Below, piece by piece: positions 30,355 through 39,150 of a stretch of 64,000 nucleotides of DNA. Position numbers and translations under genes: made by a program. Source of the DNA: Arthrobacter sp. Hiyo8 (GTDB taxonomy: Bacteria; Actinomycetota; Actinomycetes; Actinomycetales; Micrococcaceae). The notes beneath the pieces are model-generated. The model ran no database searches. It was given only the letters and a program-made list of their open reading frames with translations, and was not told the DNA's origin. The stretch covers positions 3,410,001 to 3,474,000 of the forward strand of contig AP014719.1 in the NCBI GenBank assembly GCA_001549895.1, written 5' to 3'. How positions within the stretch are numbered: the stretch's first letter is position 1; each line of letters opens with the position of its first letter.

Positions 30355-30404
30355 GCATTGGGGCGAGCCGAATTGTGACGCCGCATGAACGTGCGTGACC
30401 CGGG

Positions 30405-30445
30405 TTTCCGGGTCGTTGAACGGCAAATATGACAGTCCCTATGGT
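30405..30445 (+). promoter_or_regulatory. Promoter of the sulfonate-type transporter operon
   Basis: -35 TTGAAC (30416-30421), 18-bp spacer, -10 TATGGT (30440-30445). The upstream box GTTTCCGGGTCG and a GCGTGA motif match the cysG and sir promoters. The -10 ends 6 nt before ATG 30452, which opens a short leader frame and not the binding protein. Confidence 0.6.
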
Positions 30446-30451
30446 GAATCC

Positions 30452-30508
30452 ATGACCTCATCGGATTGGTCCTTGCCCGCCCGTTCGGGGCGATGTCGCA
30501 GGGCCTGA
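30452..30508 (+). CDS. Candidate 18-residue leader peptide
   Basis: ATG 30452 lies exactly where the shared promoter predicts a leaderless transcript start. The frame encodes MTSSDWSLPARSGRCRRA and stops at 30508, 43 bp before the binding-protein gene. Small leaderless ORFs with a late Cys codon precede sulfur operons in other actinobacteria and are thought to sense cysteine supply. This one has a single Cys near its end, flanked by Arg codons. Role inferred. Confidence 0.4.
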   Translation: MTSSDWSLPARSGRCRRA

Positions 30509-30551
30509 TACACGCTCTGCCCCTTCCGCAACGCATCCCAAGGATTTCCCC

Positions 30552-31705
30552 ATGTCAAACACCCAGAACCCACGCCGCCCGGCTCGAACCCGGGAACCAC
30601 GCGCATCGTCGCCGGCGAAACCAGCAAGCCCAAGCGCCGCCGCACGCTCGAGATCGGCATCGCCGTCGGGCTCGTCCTGCTGATCGGTGCCGGCGCCGCC
30701 GTCGCATCGGTTGTCGCGAAGAACAACGAAACCCAGGCCGCGGCTGCAACGACGCCCGCCGCGGAACTCAAGCTGGGCTACTTCGGCAACGTCACCCACG
30801 CCCCCGCACTCGTCGGCGTGAGCAAGGGCATCATCGCCGGCAAGCTGGGCAGCACCAAGCTCACCACCCAGATCTTCAACGCAGGACCCGCCGCGGTTGA
30901 GGCCCTGAACGCCGGCGCGATCGACGCCGCTTACCTTGGCCCGAACCCGGCCATCAACTCCTTCGTCCAGAGCAAGGGCGCGTCCATCAGCATCATCGCG
31001 GGCGCAGCCTCCGGCGGCGCGCAGCTGGTAGTCAAGCCAGGCATCAACGCCGCCGCGGACCTCAAGGGCAAGACCCTGGCCTCCCCGCAGCTCGGCGGCA
31101 CCCAGGACGTGGCACTGCGCGCCTGGCTGGGCAAGCAGGGCCTGAAGACCAACCCGAACGGCGGCGGCGACGTCGCCATCAACCCGACGGACAACGCCCA
31201 GACCCTCAAGCTCTTCCAAGACGGAAAGCTCGACGGCGCGTGGTTGCCTGAGCCGTGGGCCTCGCGTCTGGTTCTCCAGGCCGGCGGCAAGGTCCTGGTG
31301 GATGAGAAGGACCTCTGGGATAAGGGCCAGTTCCCCACCACGATCCTGATCGTGAGCAAGAAGTTCGCTGCCGAACACCCGCAGACCGTGACCGCATTGC
31401 TCCAGGGCCACGAAGCCTCCGTCAACTGGCTCAACAGCGCTTCGGCGGCCGACAAGGCCACCGCGATCAACGCCGCGCTGAAGGCGACCGCGGGCAGCAC
31501 GCTGCCGGCCGACGTCATCGACCGCTCCCTGAAGAACATCACCTTCACCGTGGACCCGCTCGCCGGAACCTACAAGAAGCTGCTTCAGGACGGCGTCGAC
31601 GCCGGCATCACCAAGCCGGCCGACATCAACGGCATCTTCGACCTCCGCGCCCTCAACAGCGTGACCGGCCAGAAGACCTCGGCCGCAGGACTGGGCCAAG
31701 ACTGA
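30552..31705 (+). CDS. Aliphatic sulfonate-type ABC transporter substrate-binding protein (frame-broken)
   Basis: SsuA/TauA-like (NMT1 family) receptor. After a deletion near 30580 the corrected N-terminus has KPKRRRTLEIGIAV and a single membrane anchor (VGLVLLIGAGAAVASVV), with no lipobox. Core stretches are LKLGYFGNVTHAPALVGV, AAYLGPNPAINSF and DGAWLPEPWASRLV. Adjacent ATPase and permease genes complete the importer. The flanking sulfur genes suggest a sulfonate or sulfate-ester ligand; nitrate or thiamine-precursor relatives exist. Confidence 0.85.
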
Positions 31706-31714
31706 ACCGACCGG

Positions 31715-31780
31715 CCCAACTGACTCGCATTAGTTGTCGTTTTGACGGCTCATAACGACAACAACTGCGAGCTAGTTGGG
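31715..31780. repeat. 66-bp palindrome, copy A3 (inside the transporter operon)
   Basis: CCCAACTGACTCGCATTAGT to GCGAGCTAGTTGGG, exactly 66 bp. It lies 9 bp after the binding-protein stop and 31 bp before the ATPase start, so it can form a hairpin in the middle of the operon mRNA. Confidence 0.9.
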
Positions 31781-31811
31781 AAACAACAAGCAACAAACGA
31801 AGGACGGGACC

Positions 31812-32549
31812 ATGCCAGTCGTACTGGAACACCTGGGTAAACGCTTCGGCGACGGCGCCCCGGTGCTGGACGACGTCAACGCCACCATCCAGCAAGGCGA
31901 GTTCGTCGCCCTGCTCGGTGCGTCCGGCTGCGGCAAATCCACCCTGCTGAACATCCTCGCGGGGCTGGACCAGCCGACGTCGGGCGCTTTGGAGGTGCCC
32001 AGCGACGGCGCCGCCTTCATGTTCCAGGATTCAGCGCTGTTCCCGTGGCTCACTGCTCGTGGCAACATCGAACTCGCGCTGAAGCTCGCCGACAAGACCG
32101 GCAGCCAGAGCAAGGCGTCGCGTGCTGCCCGTGCGGGCGAGTTGTTGGACCTCGTCCATTTGGGTGGCGCGGGGGACAAACGCCCGCACGAACTCTCCGG
32201 CGGCATGCGGCAACGCGTCGCACTCGCCCGCGCCTTGGCCCAGGACCGGCAGTTGTTGCTCATGGACGAACCGTTCGCTGCCCTCGACGCCATCACGCGC
32301 GACCTTCTGCACGATGAGCTTGAGCGGATCTGGAAGGAAACGGGCCGCACCATCGTGTTCGTGACGCACAACGTGCGCGAAGCCGTCAGGCTCGGCCAGC
32401 GGGTCCTGCTGCTGTCCTCCCGTCCGGGGCGGGTCGTGGCCGAGTGGAACGTCACCGAGGAACACCGGACCGACGCCGGCCGTGCCGGGGAACTGACTGG
32501 AACCATTACCCGCCGCCTGCGCGAGGAGATCCGCCGCCATGCCAATTGA
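31812..32549 (+). CDS. Sulfonate/taurine-type ABC transporter ATPase
   Basis: SsuB/TauB-like ATPase of 245 residues, unbroken. Walker A GASGCGKST, signature LSGGMRQRVALARAL, Walker B LLLMDEPFAALD and switch His FVTHNVREA are present. ATG 31812 follows AAGGACGG; an in-frame ATG at 31776 lies in palindrome A3 and is rejected. It overlaps the permease gene by 11 bp. Confidence 0.88.
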   Translation: MPVVLEHLGKRFGDGAPVLDDVNATIQQGEFVALLGASGCGKSTLLNILAGLDQPTSGALEVPSDGAAFMFQDSALFPWLTARGNIELALKLADKTGSQSKASRAARAGELLDLVHLGGAGDKRPHELSGGMRQRVALARALAQDRQLLLMDEPFAALDAITRDLLHDELERIWKETGRTIVFVTHNVREAVRLGQRVLLLSSRPGRVVAEWNVTEEHRTDAGRAGELTGTITRRLREEIRRHAN

Positions 32550-33488
32550 ACAAGAGACCCGGCTTGCCGAAGGAGACACCGCCGAGCAAGCTCCACAGTC
32601 CCGCCACATCACCTCGCCGTCCCTGAAGGGAAACCCGGACGAACTCCGTGACCTCGAGGCCGGACTGGACAAGCTGCAGTCGGATGCCCACCGCAAGGCG
32701 CGCATCGACTGGACCCGGATCATCCTCCCGATTGCTGCACTTCTGGTCCTCATCCTGGCGTGGCAGTTCTATGTCTCCCTCGGTTTCAAGCGCCGCGACC
32801 AGGTTCCCGGACCGCTCGACGTCCTGAGCCAGTTCGGTTCCCTCTGGGCCGAAGGCAAAGCCCAGGAAGCCGTCTGGACCTCCCTTCAGCGCGGCGTGAT
32901 CGGCTTCCTCATCAGCGTCGCCGTCGCCACCCCGGTGGGCCTGCTCCTCGCACAGGTGCAGCCGCTGCGCCGCGCCTTCGGACCCCTCATTTCAGGGCTC
33001 CAGGTCCTCCCGTCGGTGGCGTGGGTTCCAGCGGCAATCATTTGGTTCGGGCTCTCGGACGGCACCGTGTACTTCGTCGTCCTGATGGGTGCCATCCCGT
33101 CCATCATCAACGGGCTGATTTCCGGCGTGGACCAGATCCCGCCGCAATACCGGAGCGTCGGCAAGGTCCTCGGGCCTCGCGACTTCAGATGGCCCTGCAG
33201 ATCGTCCTGCCGGCGGCCCTCCCCGGGTACCTCGGCGGACTCAAGCAGGGCTGGGCTTTCTCCTGGCGCTCCCTCATGGCCGCCGAAATCATCGCGGTGG
33301 GCGGCACCATCGGCTTCGGGCTCGGTTCGCTCCTGGACCAGGGCCGCACCTTGTCCGATATGGCCACGGTCATGTCCGCGATCCTGGCAATCCTGTTTGT
33401 GGGCATCCTGATCGAGCTTGTCGTGTTCGCGCCGATTGAGCGCCGCCTCCTGCTGCGCCGCGGCCTGCTCGCGGGCAGCACGCGCTAA
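32539..33488 (+). CDS. Sulfonate/taurine-type ABC transporter permease (frame-broken)
   Basis: SsuC/TauC-like inner-membrane subunit with a long soluble N-terminus of about 60 residues. Conserved parts are LQVLPSVAWVPAAIIWFGL, IINGLISGVDQIPPQYRSVG and, after a deletion near 33177, LQMALQIVLPAALPGYLGGL. It ends at 33488 (LLAGSTR). The monooxygenase-like gene follows 66 bp later. Confidence 0.87.
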
Positions 33489-33554
33489 CTCACGGGGAGC
33501 ACGCGCTAACACGCGCTAAGGAATTCCCCGGCTTGTCCCGTGGTTGACGCGGGC

Positions 33555-34595
33555 ATGAAACGAATCGGTTTTCTTTCCTTCGGCCATTGGGGTCCAGTCC
33601 AAGGCTCGCGCACTCCATCGGCCGGCGACGCCTTGCTCCAAGGAATCGACCTAGCGGTTGCGGCGGAGGAACTCGGCATCAACGGCGCCTTCTTCCGGGT
33701 GCACCACTTTGCGCGCCAGCAGGCCTCGCCGTTCCCCTTGTTGGCGGCCATCGCGGCCCGAACCAGCCGGATCGAGATGGGCACGGGCGTGATCGACATG
33801 CGCTACGAAAACCCGCTGTACATGGCAGAAGAAGCCGCGGCCACGGACCTCATCAGCCAAGGCAGGCTCCAATTGGGCATCAGCCGTGGTTCGCCCGAGC
33901 CGGCCCTGCACGGCGCCCGGTACTTTGGCTATGCGCCTGCCGAGGGTGAGGACGACTCCGCGATGGCCCGCCGCCACACCGCCGTATTCCGGCACGCGAT
34001 CGCGGGCCACGGAGTGGCCGAAGCCGATCCCTCCTTCATGGGCGGCGGACGCGGGCTCCTGCCGATCCAGCCGACGTCGTCCGGGCTGCCGCGACGCATC
34101 TGGTGGGGCGCCGGCACCCGCAAAACCGCCGTGTGGGCCGCGGAACAAGGCATGAACCTCATGAGTTCCACGTTGCTCACCGAGGACACCGGGGTTCCCT
34201 TCGACCAGCTCCAGGCCGAACAGATCAGCATGTTCCGGGAGGCCTGGGCCGCAGCCGGACACGGTTTTGAGCCGCGGGTCTCGGTCAGCCGCAGCATCAT
34301 TCCCGTGGTCGACGCCGAGGACGAACACTATTTCGGGCTCCGCGCCCAGGTGGAAAACCGGGACCAAGTGGGCATGCTCGACGGTGCGTTGTCGCGGTTC
34401 GGCAAGAGCTACGTCGGCGCGCCCGATGCCTTGGCCGAGGATCTGGCGCAGGACGCCGCAGTCCAGGCTGCTGACACGGTGCTCGTCACGGTACCCAACC
34501 AGCTCGGGGTGGAATACAACGCCAAGCTGCTGGGCAACATCGCCAAATACGTCGCTCCCGCGATCGGCTGGGAGGCACCCACCCCGCAGGCGTAA
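33555..34595 (+). CDS. LLM-class flavin-dependent monooxygenase
   Basis: Bacterial luciferase-like TIM-barrel protein using reduced flavin; 346 residues, unbroken. Markers are RIGFLSFGHWG, MGTGVIDMRYENPLYMAEE, GRLQLGISRGSPEPALHG and WWGAGTRKTAVWAAEQGM. The family includes alkanesulfonate monooxygenase SsuD, and the position after an SsuABC-type transporter suggests organosulfur cleavage, but the substrate is not readable. ATG 33555 is chosen; a GTG at 33540 is also in frame. Confidence 0.8.
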   Translation: MKRIGFLSFGHWGPVQGSRTPSAGDALLQGIDLAVAAEELGINGAFFRVHHFARQQASPFPLLAAIAARTSRIEMGTGVIDMRYENPLYMAEEAAATDLISQGRLQLGISRGSPEPALHGARYFGYAPAEGEDDSAMARRHTAVFRHAIAGHGVAEADPSFMGGGRGLLPIQPTSSGLPRRIWWGAGTRKTAVWAAEQGMNLMSSTLLTEDTGVPFDQLQAEQISMFREAWAAAGHGFEPRVSVSRSIIPVVDAEDEHYFGLRAQVENRDQVGMLDGALSRFGKSYVGAPDALAEDLAQDAAVQAADTVLVTVPNQLGVEYNAKLLGNIAKYVAPAIGWEAPTPQA

Positions 34596-34610
34596 TGTGA
34601 CGCCGGGTTA

Positions 34611-34668
34611 CCTAGCGTGAACTGGTGTTTCCGGACCTTTGAAGCATGTTACGGCCCGGCCCTACAGT
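34611..34668 (+). promoter_or_regulatory. cysG promoter with conserved sulfur box
   Basis: CCTAGCGTGAACT (34611), TTTCCGGACCTTTG (34628-34641), -35 TTGAAG (34639-34644), 18-bp spacer, -10 TACAGT (34663-34668) ending 6 nt before ATG 34675. The layout is nearly the same as at the sulfite reductase promoter. Confidence 0.65.
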
Positions 34669-34674
34669 TTTTTC

Positions 34675-35968
34675 ATGGCAATACAGGACATCTACCCCAC
34701 AGCCCTGCGGCTGCTTGGCCGCCCGGTGCTGGTGGTGGGCGGCGGACCCGTGGCTGCCCGACGCGCCAAGGGCTGCTCGACGCCGGCGCCCGGGTGACCG
34801 TGGTGGCTCCCGTTGCCTCTGACGCGCTCCGCGAACTCGCAGCCTCCGGCCTGCTCACCTGGGAGCCGCGCACTTACCTTTCCTCCGACGTCGACGGCGT
34901 CTGGTTCGTCCAGACGGCCACCGGCGTTCCCGCTATGGACGCCCAGGTAGCAGCCGACGCCGAGGCGCAGCGCATCTGGTGCGTCAACGCCTCGGACCAC
35001 GAATCCTCGGCAGCCTGGACGCCCGCCGTCGCCGTCGTCGACGACGTGAAGATCGCCATCAACGCCGGGGGAGACCCTCGCCGCGCCATGGCCCTGCGCG
35101 ACGCAGTTGCCACCGCGCTGGAAACGGGAGACCTCCCGCTCCGCCGTCGTCGTGCGTCCACCGGAAGCGTCGCGCTCGTGGGTGGCGGTCCCGGTGACTC
35201 GGGACTTATCACTGTCCGCGGTCGTCGCCTCCTGGGCCAGGCCGACGTCGTCGTCGCGGACCGCCTCGGACCGCGCGACTTGCTGCAGGAACTTGCTCCG
35301 GACGTCCGCGTGATCGAGGTCGGCAAGACCCCGGCCACCACCCCGTGCCGCAACTGGAGATCAACCGGATCCTGGTGGAGGAAGCCCTGGCCGGCCACTG
35401 TGTGGTGCGGCTCAAAGGCGGCGACCCCTACGTCCTGGGCCGCGGCGGCGAGGAAGCCGAATTCTGCCGGCAGAACGGCGTCGAGGTAGAAGTGGTTCCC
35501 GGTGTGACCTCGGCGATCTCAGTGCCGGCCGCAGCGGGCATTCCCGTGACGCACCGTGGACTCGCAAAGGGTTTCAGCGTGGTGACCGGCCACGAGGAAC
35601 TGTCCGAGGTCCCGGCCCGCCCCGACCACACCGTGATCCTGCTCATGGGTGTAGCCAAACTCCGCGAATCCGCCGCTGCCCTCGCGGACTCCGGAATGCC
35701 CTTGGACACGCCGGTAGGTATCGTAGAGAACGGCTACATGCCCGAACAGCGCGTCACGATCGGCACTTTGGCGACGATTGCCGATCAAGCCGAGGCCGCC
35801 GGCGTCGCAAATCCCGCAGTGATTGTGATCGGCGATGTGGTGCGTGTCAGCCCGTTTGCCCCCGAACATTTCAAGACCGCTGACTACAGCACCCTGACCC
35901 CAACAAGCCCCGCGTCGTTACCCCCTAGCCCGTTGCACACTGAAAAGGAACACAGCCGTGTCATCTAG
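34675..35968 (+). CDS. cysG: Siroheme synthase: precorrin-2 dehydrogenase + uroporphyrinogen-III methyltransferase (frame-broken)
   Basis: Makes sirohydrochlorin for the sulfite reductase. The N-terminal NAD domain has RPVLVVGGGPVAARRAKGLL-like sequence once a deletion near 34760 is repaired. The C-terminal SAM methyltransferase has SVALVGGGPGDSGLITVRG, VVRLKGGDPYVLGRGGEE and MGVAKLRE. A second deletion near 35340 (ATHPVPQLEI restored) splits the methyltransferase. Fe insertion may be done by the CbiX-type protein at 24.5 kb. The stop overlaps the FprA start by 11 bp, so they form one operon. Confidence 0.9.
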
Positions 35969-37424
35969 CACCACCGTAGGAACCGCCGCACGTCCGCTGC
36001 GCGTCGCCGTCGTCGGCTCCGGCCCGGCCGGCGTCTACGCAGCTGACATCCTGACCAAGAGCGAGGCCGTCAAGAGCGGCGAGCTGACGGTCAGCATCGA
36101 CCTCTTCGACCGCTACCCGGCCCCCTACGGCCTGATCCGCTATGGCGTTGCCCCGGACCACCCCCGCATCAAGGGGATCGTGAACGCCCTGCACAAGGTC
36201 CTGGACCGCGGCGACATCCGCTTCTTCGGCAACGTCGACTACGGCACGGACATCTCCATCGAAGACCTGCGCACGCACTACGACGCCGTCATCTTCGCCA
36301 CCGGCGCCATCAAGGACGCGGACCTGAACATTCCGGGCATCGAGCTGGAAGGTTCCTTCGGCGGCGCCGACTTCGTCTCCTGGTACGACGGCCACCCCGA
36401 CGTTTCCCGCGAATGGCCGCTCGACGCCACATCGGTGGCCGTGCTCGGCAACGGCAACGTAGCACTGGATGTGGCCCGTGTCCTCTCCAAGCACGCCGAC
36501 GACCTCCTGGTCACCGAAATTCCGGACAACGTCTATGCCGGCCTCAAGGCTTCCCCGGTCACCGACGTGCACGTCTTCGGCCGTCGCGGTCCGGCGCAGG
36601 TGAAGTTCACCCCGCTGGAGCTTCGCGAACTGTCGCACTCCAAGGACGTGGACATCATCCTCTACGCCGAGGACTTCGAGTTCGACGACGAGTCTGACCG
36701 CCAGATCCAGACGAACAACCAGACCAAGACCATGGTGGGCACCCTCACCAACTGGATCGCCGAGCAGCCCGAGGACCTTTCCGAGCTCAAGGCCTCCCGC
36801 CGGCTGCACCTGCACTTCCTGCACAGCCCGGTGGAGATCGTGGACTCCGCGGAGACTCCCGGCAAGGTTGCCGCGATCAAGTTCGAGCGCACCGAACTGG
36901 ACGGAACCGGCAACGCGCGCGGTACCGGCGAGATCGTCGACTACCCGGTCCAGGCCGTATACCGCGCCATCGGCTACTTCGGTTCCGCGCTGCCGGACGT
37001 CGAGTTCGACCACCGCCGCGGGGTCGTTGCGAACGACGGCGGCCGTGTCCTGGACGCTTCCGGCGAGCACGTTCCGGGCTTGTACGCGACGGGTTGGATC
37101 AAGCGTGGACCCATCGGCTTGATCGGCCACACCAAGGGTGACGCACTGGAGACGGTCACGTACCTCTTGGAAGACCGCGAAAACCTGCCGCTGGCCGCCG
37201 TTCCCGAGGCGGACGCCGTCGTCGAGCTCCTGGACGCGCGCGGCGTAAAGTTCACCAGCTGGGAAGGTTGGCTTGCCCTGGACGCCCACGAGCTCGCGTT
37301 GGGTGCCGCCGCTTCCGAGGCCGGCACGTCGCACGGCGTCGAGGTCAAGCGCGAACGCATCAAGGTTGTGCCGCGTGAGGACATGGTGGACATTTCCCGC
37401 GACGGCGTGGCTGCACAGGTCTAG
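35958..37424 (+). CDS. fprA: NADPH-ferredoxin reductase, FprA type (copy 1)
   Basis: Adrenodoxin-reductase-like flavoprotein of 488 residues, unbroken. FAD fold RVAVVGSGPAGVYAADIL, RYGVAPDHPRIKGIV, NAD(P) fold VAVLGNGNVALDVARVL, and C-terminal GWIKRGPIGLIGHTKGDALE. It passes electrons from NADPH to ferredoxin. Co-transcription with cysG suggests it feeds the sulfite reductase. A GTG start has AAAGGAA upstream. A close paralogue lies at 47.0-48.5 kb. Confidence 0.92.
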   Translation: MSSSTTVGTAARPLRVAVVGSGPAGVYAADILTKSEAVKSGELTVSIDLFDRYPAPYGLIRYGVAPDHPRIKGIVNALHKVLDRGDIRFFGNVDYGTDISIEDLRTHYDAVIFATGAIKDADLNIPGIELEGSFGGADFVSWYDGHPDVSREWPLDATSVAVLGNGNVALDVARVLSKHADDLLVTEIPDNVYAGLKASPVTDVHVFGRRGPAQVKFTPLELRELSHSKDVDIILYAEDFEFDDESDRQIQTNNQTKTMVGTLTNWIAEQPEDLSELKASRRLHLHFLHSPVEIVDSAETPGKVAAIKFERTELDGTGNARGTGEIVDYPVQAVYRAIGYFGSALPDVEFDHRRGVVANDGGRVLDASGEHVPGLYATGWIKRGPIGLIGHTKGDALETVTYLLEDRENLPLAAVPEADAVVELLDARGVKFTSWEGWLALDAHELALGAAASEAGTSHGVEVKRERIKVVPREDMVDISRDGVAAQV

Positions 37425-37446
37425 GACAAGCAACGGGGCCCCAAGC

Positions 37447-37505
37447 AACGCGGGTCACTTAGCGCCCATCCGGGGCATCGGAATGGGCGTTAAGTGACCC
37501 GCGTT
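37447..37505. repeat. 59-bp near-perfect palindrome D
   Basis: AACGCGGGTCACTTAGCGCC pairs with GGCGTTAAGTGACCCGCGTT around a short centre, 22 bp after fprA. It may end that operon, but it also overlaps the -35 region of the next gene. Single copy in the window. Confidence 0.7.
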
Positions 37506-37520
37506 GTTCTTTATCGGGGT

Positions 37521-37526
37521 TAGACT
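37521..37526 (+). promoter_or_regulatory. MBL/rhodanese gene -10 element, leaderless start
   Basis: TAGACT ends 6 nt before ATG 37533; no Shine-Dalgarno sequence. Confidence 0.5.
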
Positions 37527-37532
37527 CTCCGC

Positions 37533-38910
37533 ATGGACGTCGTCGTCGTCGAAACGACCCCACTGGGGGACCGCAGCTACCTCGTTCATGACGGCACTGT
37601 GGCGCTCGTGATCGACCCCCAGCGCGATACCGACCGCGTCGAATCAGCAGCGCGTGCTGCGGGAGTGGCCATCACGCATGTCGCTGAGACCCACCTCCAC
37701 AACGACTACCTCACGGGTGGCCTCATCCTTGCCCGTGATCACGGCGCCCGCTACTTGGTGAATGCCGCGGACAAGGTGGCTTTCCAACATGAACCGATTG
37801 TTCCGGGGCAGGCGTTCGCTGTAGGTAGGCTTTCCGTCAAACCGGTGGCCACGCCGGGCCATACGCACACGCATCTGGCCTATATTGTTTCGGACCCCGA
37901 TCCAGGGGCGGGCGTCCGGCAAGCGGTGTTCTCCGGTGGCAGCCTGCTGTACGGTTCGGTGGGCCGGACCGATTTGATTGGCCCGGAAGATACCGCAGGG
38001 CTGGCGCATGAACAGTACTCCTCGGTCCGGCGGCTTGTTGCCGAGGCAGCACCGGACGCGATCCTGTATCCCACCCATGGCTTCGGTTCGTTCTGCTCCA
38101 TCGGTCCCGCGAGCAGGATCGCCGCATCGACAATCGGAGAGCAGGCCGCCACCAACCATGCGCTCACCGACCCGGACGAAGACCATTTTGTCCGGCACCT
38201 CCTGGCGAACATCGCGGCCTACCCGAGCTACTACGCGCACATGAGCCCGCTCAATGCCTTAGGCCCGGGCCCCGCGACGCTCCAGGTGCCGGAATCGGTG
38301 GAGTCCGCGGAACTGGAGCGCAGGCTCGAGGCAGGGGAATGGGTGGTGGACCTGCGCAACCGGGTCGCATTCGCCGCGAGCCACCTGCGCGGCAGTGTCG
38401 CCTTTGAATACGGGACAGGCTCGAGCTTCACGAGCTACCTCGGTTGGGTCCTGCCGTGGAACCAGCCGCTGACCCTGCTAGGTGCCCATGACGACGTCGA
38501 AAAGGCAATCCGCGACCTCGCGAGGATCGGAATCGACTCCCCGGATGCAGCTGTCGGCGACGATCCTGGGGCTCTTGCACCAGCCACTGCTTTGGTGCAA
38601 TATCCGATCACCGACTGGGCGGGCTGGAGCGGGACCGGGCTTCCGGTGAAACAGTTCTGGACGTGCGCCGAACCGAGGAATTTTCCGCCTCCCATGTGCT
38701 CGGGGCCGTGAACGTTCCGCTGCACGAGCTTTTGCTTCGGCTGGACGAACTGCCGGACTCAAGGATCTGGGTGCATTGCACTTCCGGCTACCGGCCAGCG
38801 TCGCCGCAAGCCTGCTGCATCGTGCCGGCCGCAGCGTAGTGCTCATCGACGCACTCTTCCGCGAGGCGGCTCATGCCGGCGTCGAGCTGGTGAGCGCCGC
38901 GCCGGCCTAG
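37533..38910 (+). CDS. MBL-fold hydrolase with two rhodanese domains (frame-broken)
   Basis: Metallo-beta-lactamase fold with metal motif ETHLHNDYLTGG and TPGHTHTHLAYIV, resembling persulfide dioxygenase/rhodanese fusions. A first rhodanese domain (VVDLRNRVAFAASHLRGSV) lacks the catalytic Cys. A second (LDVRRTEEFSASHVLGAVNV) has it in HCTSGYR. Deletions near 38650 (an A run) and 38795 break the C-terminus. The corrected frame ends SAAPA at 38910. With sulfur genes upstream, a role in sulfane sulfur turnover is likely (inference). Confidence 0.83.
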
Positions 38911-38926
38911 ATGCCCGGGCCACTGC

Positions 38927-39150
38927 GGACGCTCGCTCAGCTATGACGGCTTTTCGTGAAACCCCCGCTCACCTTTGGGGTGTTTCCTATAGACGGTCGC
39001 TCACATGATGTGAGCGGGCGTCGGTCAAAACCGCGATAGATGTGAGCGGGCGTCGGTCAAAACCGCGACAGATGTGAGCGAGCGTCGGGGAAAAGCCGGT
39101 CAGATGTGAGCGAGCGTCGGGGAAAAACCAGCCATGTGTGAGCGAGGGTC
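38927..39150. repeat. Convergent repeat array, cluster 4 (largest)
   Basis: Forward units begin GGACGCTCGCTCAG (38927) and continue with CCCGCTCACC and GGTCGCTCACATG. They meet ATGTGAGCGGGCGTCGG and at least four more inverted units, GATGTGAGCGAGCGTCGG-like, spaced about 30 bp apart. The last reaches the stop codon of the GntR gene. It fills the gap between convergent genes. Confidence 0.85.

Noticed and set aside
35961..37448. Minus-strand frame of 495 codons opposite fprA
   Set aside because: Antisense shadow of an intact, well-recognised gene.
39013..39150. Repeat cluster 4 as a simple terminator for convergent genes
   Set aside because: It has many more units than needed, lacks T tracts, and the same family lies in divergent gaps elsewhere.
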